This document shows positions 27,801-39,800 of a stretch of DNA of 64,000 nt, piece after piece. The notes beneath the pieces are model-generated. The model saw nothing but the letters and a program-made list of their open reading frames with translations. It had not been told where the DNA came from and made no database searches. The translations under genes were made by a program, and so were the position numbers. The stretch spans positions 343,155-407,154 of the forward strand of contig VXAZ01007544.1 of the NCBI GenBank assembly GCA_013399875.1, given 5' to 3'. Positions within the stretch are counted from its first letter, which is position 1, and every line of letters begins with the position of its first letter. This DNA is from Gymnorhina tibicen (lineage: Eukaryota > Chordata > Aves > Passeriformes > Artamidae).

Positions 27801-30800
27801 TGTGCTGTAATACTACGTTGTGGCAGAACAATTAGACATGCATATAAATGTTTCAGAAATTTATTCAAAGGTTTATCAGAGTTGAGTAAACTCACTAATT
27901 AACTTTGCTATCATTTCAGTTTGGCTATCTGAAGCAATTTTCATTATGCTGGAGAATTGACATTCAAAAATTTCTCCAATATAGCTTTCATTTCCCCCCC
28001 ACTTATCTGTGGTTGATTGTCTCTTTAGAATTGGAATTGGGCAGACAATTGACCTGGCAAGTTTGTATGTTGCTGCATTGAGGTTATTTTCTTTCTGTTT
28101 AATACAGCTCCTTGGCACATTGAGTTTCAGACTGTTACACTAGGAAATGAAGTTCTGTATATTTACTAATTCTTTCTTTTTGTTCTCTCCCAGTTAACTT
28201 AATAGGGGTTTATAGTTTTTTTCATTTCTTGGAATGACACAGGAGGAAACATAGCCAAAAATTTACTCACTGTATAACTCTTCCTTTGTTACAGACATCT
28301 GCAATGTTAGAAATGCATAATATTCAATAAATCAGTTTCTCTGACTTCACTGAATCCCGTAACTGCAATCCCCATAATTACATATTATCTAATTCCTTGT
28401 GCTTCACCTTCATTGTCTTGCACAGAATTTTAGTTTCTTCAAAGGAAAAAAAAACCCAAACTGCAAGATTTTTCTGCCTTTTATCGTACTCCTTTCATTT
28501 TCACTTGCATGCTGATTAACTTACAGAATCCTTTTTTCAGGAATTTCTTTCTCAGTTACTGATACCTTTTCAAATTGGTGCTCTAAGTGTAAGTTTTCTT
28601 ATCTTGACTTGATTAAGTTCTGGCATACATGTGTTTGGGCCTCCCTTTCTCTGTTGCATTCAGAATACACATCTCTAAGTATATCAGTTTTGCTTTTCAA
28701 ACCTTTAGTGACCTTCTATCCCTCTTACTTTTGTCTAGCATTGAATCATTAGTCTCCACTACCATTTCTTCCTTTATGTCAACCAGCATCACCAGCTGGT
28801 CATACTTTCTCATCAGCTTTCTCTTGATGAACTCTTCTCTAGAAATTTCTAAACTAATTTCATTTTTATTCAGTTTTTCCTCCAAATTTTTTCCCCTAAA
28901 CTTGCAGAAATCATGATAGCTGCTGGCTACATATATACATAGACTATGTAGAAATGGTTCATTTAATGTTGCTGTCATGTTGACTTCAGCATAACTTTTC
29001 TCCAAATTTTTGGTGGTCCTACTCTGAAAGAAATTCATGAACGCTGTGCTAAAGATGCACATCATTAATGATTTTATAGGTGCTAATGCATTTGCACAAG
29101 CTTTGTGTCATCTTGTTACTGTTGTTTGAACTCATGGCATCCATTTGAGAAGTTATCCTTTGGAAGCTATGATGATTCCAAACGTACCAGATTGTTTTTA
29201 AGCAAAATGTTAAGTTTCACCAATCCTCATCCTTTTTACTTGTGTGTGCTACAAATGCCTAAACAACTAATCTTGTGCTTCTCAAGCAGAATATCTCAGT
29301 GAGAAGATTAAGCTCTTGATTAATGAAAAGCCTTTCAGAATATTATTGGTAAAACTATTAAATTCAAATAAAATGCTTAGACATGAGATGCTGTGTTGTG
29401 TATAAGCAGTAGAAACAATATTCATCAGTTGCCTTGTAAGTGAGCTCTGACTTTGGTAAATATGCATAATACTTAAAATATGTTTACGTCTGTTATAAAT
29501 CATTATTTTTTACATATCTGAATATGAAAGTGTAATTACTGTAAAGTGGCACATCAACCCAAGAGAAATTAAGTTTCAATTTTTTTGAAAATGAACTCTT
29601 GATAGACAAGCAGATGTAATTTCTAGAGGAGAATATGTTCAAATTATAAGATGATTTTCTGAAAGGCTTCTTAAAGAAAAGAATATTTCTGATTAACAGA
29701 CCGTTAGTGTCTTCTTTGTTTTTCCAGTTTTCCCAAGGACTAGATCTGGGAAAAGACAGGAGCTCTTAGAACATTTGTTTACATTTAATTCGTAGGTCAC
29801 ACATTTTTATCACAGCTGGTTAGAAATGATTAGAGAATCATGATTAGTTATCCTCTTGTCCTTTAGATACTGCCCCAAAATGTCTAGACCTCTGTCAGAT
29901 CTGCAAGTGTTAAGCAGATGTCTTAATTACTGCTGTATATCTCAGGCAGTCATCAAAGCCTGTGTTTCAGCAGCTGAATCAAACGCATTGTGTCTGCTTA
30001 AGGCTTCTTTGTTACCAGTGATGGTATGGCCCTCATAAGAGCCTGGGCGTTCAGTGATTCCTGAATAGCAGTGATGTCATCTTGAGCTGAATCTTTTCCA
30101 TAGTCTCTAATTTAGGGTCTGGTTCATCATTGCAGGACTGGAGTTTTCACTTAGACTGGTTCATAGCTGTAACAGACATTGAAAAAAAAATTTAAATCCC
30201 CAGTATAAAACCCTTTAAGGCACAAAACATAAATGTAGACTCTACATGAATACTTTTGTTAAAGAGACTATTTTAAATTCGTGTTTGGCAATGGAAGTAC
30301 TAAAAAGGGAAAAGGAAGACCTAATGCATGATGCTCTGTTTTTGAAGACTCTCTTCTACCTCATTTCATTTCCTTCATAATCTTGATATATAATTATTCT
30401 TAACATACAAGATGTATGGGTTTTGCATGTTTTAATCCTTGCACCTTGACTAATTGTCCTTAAAGACCAAAAACAATCCTAAAATCCATGCTGCAGGTGT
30501 TCTAATTTATTACTGCCTCTTGAGTGGCTTATCTAAAAAACAGTTGGCTTTGTTACACATCCTCCCATTAGACTGTTTGGAATTGTATATGTGTATGTAT
30601 GAGCAAAGGTGTATGTATATAAATATGTGGTGTATATATATAAATATTTTAGCTGTTATTTTAGAGTAACTTGATAATTCAGAATTTATTGGTTGTCTTT
30701 TTTTTACACATTTAGATTCAAGCAGATTTTTAATCTCCTAAGTTGGCTGCTATTTAATAAGTTGTTATTGCTATTATTATTGTGATTTTAATCAGAAGTG

Positions 30801-33800
30801 CTTACTTTATAAGGGATGTCAGGAAGAAATAATAGAAAATAATTTCCCCCAAACACCCCTCAGAACCCCCAAAATAAAACTTCTCTCTGAAGGTACAATT
30901 AAAGTTGTTTCCTTGAGATCTCCAACCTTATTTAAGAAATAACTTCTTTTTTGAGAGATTGATTCTGGATAGCAAAAAGTTGTAACCTGGAAATGTTGCT
31001 GCTCCAAGTAGAATTGCTTTTCAGAAAACAGAATTTCTGTTTGTGCTGAAAAAACTTAATTACTTGTAAGAGTTGAAATCCTTTTTAAACAAAAATCAGT
31101 AAGTTTTATCTGATAGCAGTAGTGCCATAAGCATTCACACCTGCATACAAGTTAGCTCATTAGTTTTCACACTGCTGAAGGAGGTTTATTTAAAAAGAAG
31201 TGTTTTGCTCAAATGCAGTTGAGAACTTGGGTGGGATTTTTCTTCTGGTTCTGTTTTGGTTTGGTTTAGTTTTGGTTTATTTTTCCTCCATGAAAAATCA
31301 ATTCTGTCCTACAGCGTCTGCTTGAAAATGGTGGCAGAGAGGAATTAGTGTTCTGTATGTAACATTATTAAAATAAATTACAAAAATTAATTCTTCTAAT
31401 TACTAAAAGTAATACTTCTTAATAAGTACTTAAAGTGGTTTATGTAAAAAATACATGAACAAGGAATTCTTCCCCCAAGCCACTAGACCTAGGATTTTCA
31501 ATAGATTTTAATTTTTCAGAGCAGCAAAAATTTTGACAGGTTGTACTTGGCATGCACTTTCTTCATTTGGTGAAGCAAGAGCCGAAATTCTTAGTTTAGC
31601 CAGTTGGTTCATTAGTGGTGCATCTGTGAAATACACAATATGATCTCAGAAAAGATGAAAGAAAATGCTGAAGGACTTAAGATGAACCTGCTACTACAGT
31701 GGTCAGCTTGAGGCAGTAATTTACTGCACATTATAGGTAGTAAAAAACCAGTTGTCTACATGAAGTTCTTCCTGATTGAAGCTGATATGTTTTCTTCTCT
31801 GAGGTTACAGTGGGATGTATTTCTCTTCAGCATAACTTGGCGTCCTTTGGCTCTGATGTTTGAAATTTATCATGAGTTAATAAGTTGTAAACTAATACTT
31901 CCCATACAGTTATACAGGTAGAATTTTTCTATTTCAATACACTTCAGTGTATGGAGAAATTAATAGAGTTGTTAGGGATAAACATATAACTGTTAAAATT
32001 TGCTGTATGGAGGAAAATATTTGTTTTCTGTTGTGAAAACAGTGTGTTTACATTAGTGTGCTAATTATCTATTTATAACTACTGTGCAAGCATTATTGAG
32101 CATGCAATTAACACAAACCTTTGAGAACGGGAATAGCACAGATCAGACAATATGGATGTTCTGGGTATTATTTAAATGCTTTCTATGAGGCAGAGCTGGC
32201 ATAGAAAGCCCCACCTGTGGAACATGTCTCTACTTTTAAGAATGGAGTTACATGTGAGTTCATACTAAGTGAAGGTGTACATGCATGTATTGCAGAAGCA
32301 GGTTTTTGATTGAGAATAGGTTGGAGTTCTTGCAGTCTTTTAGGCTGGCTGTTTTCAGCGCTTTCTGTGCCAGCTGCAGAATTTCAAAGCTTGATGATAC
32401 TTCTATCACTTGGTCTAGAGATGTATATTTACATCTCTACCATTTTCCCTATTGGGAATTCAACTTAATTAATGCTACCTCTGTACAAATACAAGATTGT
32501 CTCTAGTACCAGCTTTCTTGAATTATCAAAGACTAATTGTAGTATACTTGATCTCGACATTTGTAGAGAGGCGATTATTTCAGTGGAAACATTCAACAGT
32601 TATTTAGAACATTGCCATTATAAACTTTGGAATTAAAACCAGTGTTGTCTGTGGAAACAAGCGGTGCTAACTGAGTAAGGGGCAAAATGTTCTGCTGATC
32701 ACACCACTTACTTCAGAGTGAAACTCCTAAATCACTTTTAGCCTGTCTTTTGTTTATTTTTGGCAACTTCTGCCTGAATTAATGATCATTCAAATGTGTT
32801 ATTAACATAGTGTGCTTGAACTCTAAAGCGTTTGTTTGGCTTCAAGTCATTAACCTAATTATAGCAGGAGTCTAACCCTTGCATTGTGTGTTGGGTATGT
32901 CACAGGATGAAACCAACGTCTCCTCTGGCCAGTCCACAGATTTGTTGTACTGGACGACATCCAAAACCATGAAGGTGTTGTCCAACACTACTCTGACTAC
33001 CAAAGCCGTGCTGCATGCTGTCAGTGATGGGCAGTGGTGGAAGAGATCATTATCTTATCTGCGACCATTACATGTAAGGGATTGCTGATGTGTCTCCAGA
33101 TGTTTACACATTTGTTGATACATTAGTGTAAAAGCTCCAATCCTTTGTAGGACCTGATAACTGAAGGCCTCAAATCAATAAATGAACTACAGACATCATG
33201 GGAATGTTTGCAAGCAATTCCCAATGAAGGAAGGCGTCTAAAGCTGTTTCTTGTTTCCTAGTCTGTTATCTCCTGTTTTCTTAGCATAGTGTAAGAAGGC
33301 TTAATTGAAATTTGGTAGAACTTTAAAGCTTTGGGGAACAAAGCACAGTAAAGCCCGATGTTTAAATACTGTCATCTTATATCCAAAGCTGTTCCTTTTC
33401 AGTTTCTCTTTTCTATTTTCTCTGTTTCAGTGAATTTTCTATGATGTTTATGATACTATTTTTTCTGATACTACTTTTAAACATTATTCCTTTTTTTAAG
33501 ACTGGACTTCATTCAGAACTGGTTTATGTAAGATTACTCCTTTCTTGCTCCCCACTGAAGTCAATGATCTTTTCATTTATAGTTGTTTCCCATCTGAACA
33601 GTGTTTACAGAATTTTTATGAGCTTTTTTTATAACTAGGCTCAACTATACTTACATTTCCCAGGGCCAAGAATTTGGAGATGTATTAAAAAGTGGGCCTA
33701 GAGGAAATGCTGCTGTGGAAAAACAAGGCTGTCATCCATTTTATGAGTCTCTAATTGATGATCCATATATTGATGAAGTAAGTTACGGTTACAGAACTCT

Positions 33801-36800
33801 GCAGCTTTTTTTCTTATAGATCTGTTAAAATCCTATAATCAAGTAAAAATACAGATTTTTGATTATATGTGTGACTTGAAATTTTGTGCCATAGTAGGAA
33901 AAAATCCAGAATTAAACAAAGGAAAACAAATGCAGGAACTGTGGTAGGCAACTGCATGTGATGAAAGTGATCCATATAAAAATGCAGGGTGTAGAATGCC
34001 TATGTCAGTTGTCTTTTACTTCCAGTCTGAAGTCAGCTATGGAACATACCAGAACAATTCTTCACAAAGCTTTGCTGAAGTGTTGCTGAAGATAGGGAAA
34101 CTCGCAGAAACAAGGGGCGAAGGAAAAGACCTAATTCCAACTACAGAAGGTATGGCCATATTGTATATATTCACTCCTGTATATACTATATATAGTGAAT
34201 ACAGAAGTGTCTGTGGGTGGGTTTAAGTGTGGAGAATTGCGCAGAACAATCTGAAGTATTGCCTGGAATTGTGATCTGGTTCAACAGCTCTTCTTGGTAA
34301 GAAGTCTTTGTTAGAAGTAGCTGCAGAGTTTTCAAGGGAATTGGTGTTTTTAAGAGGAGTTGCTCAGCAAAGACTAGAAAAAAGAAAGTTGTCTTTAAAT
34401 AAGCAGAAAGTATTAATTGGGGCTTGGCAAAGATAGGAGGAATTGTTGAATGTTTCCTGAATATTACCATGTACAGGTAATGGGAATTTGCAAGCCAATG
34501 TTAGTTATGTCTCTGTATGCCTGCATATTCAATTGGTCAGATTCTGTGCCACTGCGTATCCAGGTTTCAGTATTGCCAGGCTCATTGTAGTATTTCATTT
34601 GCCAATTAATGCTTAACTACAGCTTCTGGAATCATCAGAACTTCTTGTCTTCTTCCAAAATGTCTGTGTTACAGGTTATATTTAATAATTTGTTAACTGA
34701 AACAATTTCACTGTTTACAAAAAAGACAAACCACAAGAAAACCACCTGTGGTTGTTTGTTTCCTTTTAGATGTCTCCTACTGGTTTAGGAAATGAACTGT
34801 TTAAATATTTACATGCTGTTAATGTCTTTCGAAGGAAGATATATGTATTATATTTGACTCTGTGGTAAATTCTGTCACGAAAAATCAGTATATTAAATCA
34901 CTTGCAAAATGAGAAGTTTCAAGTCAGGCTTCCGTCATAAGCCACACACTTACTTGAACTGTTTAGTAAAAACCAGAATATTTGTCTTACAAGTATATGA
35001 TTCAGTAGTTTGAGATAATGTGGTATTTGTACAGATAACCTGTGTAGTTCTAATATAACAATGTTGTGAATCACAAAGGGTTAGCAACAGCTTGTATAAA
35101 TGGGGATATGTGCATGTTTTGTTCTTTTCATGCTCTCTTAATGCAAAAAAATCCTTTTAAATCAGTACCTACAATCTCATTTGTTGCGTGCTGAATGCCC
35201 ATAGGCATTAGCTTTGATTCTGTGTCTTAAAGGAGGGGGAGGCAAGGATTAAAAAGTATTTATTGCTTTCTTAGGGAAAATGATTTAATTGGCAGATGTG
35301 GGGTAATAGTTCCTGCTTGCACTTGATCAACTGGAACTGATTGTTTACAATTCAGTGGCTGCTTTTGAGATGGAAAATTCAGTGTTGGGGACTTTTGCTT
35401 GAAGAAGAAAAGAAGTTTTAGATTCTGTCTTGAGTTTTTGAGAATCTGTCTCCTTTCTCTTAAGTGTGCAGCGTAATATTTTTGCCATTTAATACTTCTC
35501 TTCCACCACTTTTATTCTATAGGCAGAGTTTCACTTAAGGGTCCCTCTGTGCTCTGAAAGCACAGAGCTCTGAAACAGAGGTCTGTGTTTTCCTCTGGCA
35601 AAATGGGTGTGTTTATTCTGGACTCAGCAGTCCTGCTGTGTATGACACCTTTCGGTAGTCAGTAAACAGTGCTCTTAAACATAAGTTGAACGCAGCTTTC
35701 TGTAAATAAATGAATTAGTAATTTGCTGTTTGTAGTGTGTTTAGCCCTGGATTAATGGTGTAGTGATAAGGAGCGACAAAGGGCCCCAAGCAGGTGCAAA
35801 GGAGGATCTTTATTGCCAAGAACCTGGCCTTTTTATGCCGTTAGTCAGTTACCAGTTTACATAGTTTCAAGGCACAACAAACCCAATTTAACCAACCACC
35901 ATACCCCAGGGTGTGGGCACGAGGCATTCACACAGCCTGCCTCACTTCCCCTATTCTAGCTGAGTCACTCTCCCACAGTCCCTTTCTACTAAGCCTAAGT
36001 AACAGGCCAAAGCCATGATTTTACCAGGCCTTCCCTTTACAAAGCTTTACTTATGGTAACATAATGGTATTGGATCCCACCCCTTCTTAAAGCTTTGCTT
36101 TGTCAATTCTCATGAAAATCCTTATGATGAGTTAACACTTTCAGGATTGTGGAGCTTGAAAATGTGCATACTGATAGCACACAGCTAAAATTTAAAATTA
36201 GGAAATCACACAGATATGAATCCCACTTACTATTCTGCTTTTTTATCATTTTCAAGCTTCCTGTAGGTTTTTGGGAGGATTTTGCCATACGAAACTTGAA
36301 TGCTGATATGAGGTGTCAGCTACTGCACTGGTCTAGTAACTGCAAGCATAGCAGATTTCAGTTGATTTTGCTGGCAAGTTTGAATCCCAGCTGTTTACGT
36401 TTAGCTGTCGTCTAGGACAGTTACAGAAGCAGGTTTCAACTCCACCAGAAGATCTGAAGAACCTGGAGGGAGATGCAGTTTGCAAAGAAATCTTGATTGT
36501 ACTTGGCACTTTGTCTTAGGACAGGCTGGAGTAGGCATCAGACTCTGTTTACTGTAACAAGTGCCATGTGCAGTATGAGAGACTGGCTAAACACTTTCCC
36601 CACGGACAGTGTGCATCATCGTAGAATCGTAGAATGGTTTGGCTTGGAAGGAGCCTTAAAGATCGCCTGGTTTAAACCCCCTGCCATGGGCAGGGGTGGC
36701 TTCCAGTAGACCAGGTTTACTCAGAGCCCCATCCAGTCTGGCCTTGAAAACCTCTGTGATAAAACTCAATATATTTTGCTGCTTTTGTGGATTTGGTAGT

Positions 36801-39800
36801 GTTACAAGGCTTGGACCTTGACTTTTCTTGTCCTTGCTACCTGGACGTAGGTAGTAAACTGAGTATTTTCAAGTGAAATGGTAATACTCTTATCTGCCTG
36901 GGTCCCGTAAAGCACTCCTTCCTCAGCTATGCATTGATAGTGCACCCAGACTTGGTGTGGCTGAGGCCATGTTTTGCATCTCTGTTTAATTGGGGTTTTC
37001 TTTCTCCGTAGGCCTTAGGGATTGATCAGGAGGTTGAAGATGAGATTTGAAATGATGGCTGCATTTCTTTGTAACCAGATTAGGCACTAAACTCAAACTC
37101 AAGACAGTCAGTCCATTCCTATTAATCCTTAGGAGTTTTAGAGCAAGTAATACCTTCATGTTCCCCATGATTTTGTAGTTGCTTGTAGATATGGTTGTTT
37201 AACTGCAGTATATACTTCTAAGTTTATTGAGATTTTATCATGGGCTAAATGAGCAATTGAAGACTCAAAGCAGTTTTTGCGTTTTTTTTCAGAGGAAAAT
37301 TCATGGAAAGTGAGTTGAAACTGTCTAAGTATTGAGAAATTCCAATTTTCGCAAATAAACCATTTTTTCCCTACTTAGCCTCTCAAACGAGCTTGTGGCA
37401 TAAAGACCTGCACAGGAAATAAAAATATTTGTAAAATCAGAATATTTTTGTGTTTGCCTGAGAAAGTCATTTTCGTGGGACAGCAGCATTGGCACTTTGC
37501 TTATCACTGCCTGCCCTCCCTGGTTTGCCAACCCTGTAATGTCTAATCCCTCTGGCAAATTCCAGATTTGGCAGTGGTCTGAAATGACATTAAGTTCCTG
37601 TAAATTTTGTGAAAATACACGACAGGGCAGAATGGCATCCTGCTGATGTCTGGAGCCTGTGATTTGAACTCAGCCCTCTTAGACTGCAGAGGATTCTTGC
37701 AGGCCTTTACTGGGAGACAGAAAGCTGTATGAAATTAGTCTTTGTGTATACATGTACTTTTGTGTATGTAAAGTGGACAACTAAGTATGGATACATGAAA
37801 ACCTATCATGAACACACAAGCATGCAGAAAATTTATTGAATTGGTACAGAGGATGTGGGTTTTTTTTCTCAGAAAGTATGACAACAGAGGCAGTTCTTTC
37901 TTCTTGCGTACATTGTGGCAGCCGGGACACCATTGTGTCAAGCTTTATGCAGAAGTTTGAAGATAATCATGCTGTTTTCTGGCCCTGTATTGGTGCTGTG
38001 TTCTTTGTAATGATTGCTGTCCTAATGGTGAAGATCAGTTTTTCTGCGTGTGGCAGTTGTCATGTTGGGGATGTTAAGCTGCAAGAGAGCCCATAATTTA
38101 CTGTGTATTCAAGAGGTTTTGCTAACAGTAATTCTCCAAAGAAAGAGAAAAGAGAGCAGAGCTGAAACACTTCTTTCCCTCCTCCCATTTTTTCTTCTGT
38201 TTAACTAGAGGTGGTTGTAAGAATACATAAAGTAACTGCTTGTGCTCAGAGGAAGAACTAGCGATTTTCATCAAGATTTTAATATTAGATATTTCTAGAG
38301 TTCTTATTATTTTTGCTTGGGCAGCATACAGGTTATTTAGAGTGTAACAGAAACAATCTGTCAGCAGCAAGAAGCTGTCTGAAGCACAGTAAAAGCCATT
38401 TGAAGCATAAAGGATAGGTGCTGTTGGACAGGCTTATGTAGCAGCCTCTGTGATGCCTTGTCACATAGAAATTTAGTGTTTGTATCTGGCTGAGGGCCAG
38501 CATGTAAATCCACTTCAGGGTGATGGCAAATTAATGATAATCTGAAAATTGTAATTGGTCATTCAAGCCTTTTATAAATCATTCTTTGGAACAAAGAATT
38601 CCCTGGGGGACTGTGTGTAAAATAATCTGGTTTTTGCCAGCATGCCCTGCAGAGGAGTTAGTATAATGTGGGAATAGAAGTGTTTGAGACTTCCTTGAAA
38701 TAAACAAAGAGCTAAGTTGCTGGAAGATAGCTTCTTCCTATTGAAATAATATTGTTATTAATAACATTAGTAATAATGTAATCTATAACAATGGAAACAA
38801 TCCCTCCCCCCACCAAGTTTGGTATCTGTAATGTAGAAAAAACAGGTGTCAGTTTTACCAGAAGTATGTGTTTATAATCAGATGAATTTATTTCAGTTGC
38901 TGTAGTACTGATGCTTCTGTTTGCAGTAAGTGGTAGAACCTGCTTTTGGTGTTTCTTATGACACTTTGCAGCTTTTTGTTTTTATTTTTAATTAAGGGAG
39001 AAGTTTTTAACATGGTTTGTTGTGTTCAGTGATAAGGTAATTAGAGTTCAGGCTTGAAGAGAATACATTTTGTACTGTTCTTCTACTTGGTATCATTGAA
39101 CCCTTACAGCATTACATTACGTCCTTGATTTTACAAGCAAAATATTTACTTCTTGTACGACAGTACAGGTGGCTTTGTTTAGCATCTGTTATTGCATAGT
39201 CTCATTCTTCTTTGGTTAATCCATCAAACACTTTGCCTGAAAGTTAAGGCAAAGCTTTGCTGCAGTTTAATTATATATTCTCTCTCTCTGGATTGCTCTG
39301 ATAAGTGTTTAATTAAGTATGTCTGGAGTGCTTCAAGCTAGTGTCTAATAAAATATAGTTGCCCTGAAAACATATTATTTGCTTGCTCTCAAGGCCAAGT
39401 GGGTCAGTAATCTAAACTTTGTGTTTGTTCTCTCTGTGTTGCAGTTCTGCTACAACTGGCAAGTGATGCTTTACCAAAGGATATGGCCTTGTCTCTTGCC
39501 TATCTACTTGCACTGCCACAGGTATGTTGATAGTGACTTTGTTTGTATGTTTTTGCCAGGAAAGACTATTCATAGCATTTCAAAATTCCATTAGGAAATT
39601 TCATTTCCTTAAGATTTTAAAATTTTAAGTATTTGAATTCATTTTAATACACATTTTTACAGACTGGGCTGGTGCATTTAAAGGAAACTGAACAAATGCC
39701 ATTGGACGGTCCATTGAGCATGGTGCTAGTGAAAAGACCCATTTTCTTACTTAAAATAGAAGTCGGGCCACCAGACTGACAATTCTAATTAACTCAGAAA

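Larger units (their letters stand above)
26485..32905 (+). other. NBAS intron (6.4 kb)
   Basis: Contains a pure purine run (27268-27335), an alternating purine-pyrimidine tract (27421-27536) and an unidentified antisense coding-like relic (27876-29065). No recognised retroelement; otherwise AT-rich. Confidence 0.75.
34150..39444 (+). other. NBAS intron (5.3 kb)
   Basis: Contains a solo LTR with target duplication (35753-36067) and an antisense CR1 3' end (36616-36760). The remaining sequence has no recognised genes. Confidence 0.8.

Noticed and set aside
34158..34203. Palindrome-like TATATTCACT ... AGTGAATAC
   Set aside because: Short AT-rich hairpin immediately after the exon 17 donor; expected by chance in TATA-rich sequence.
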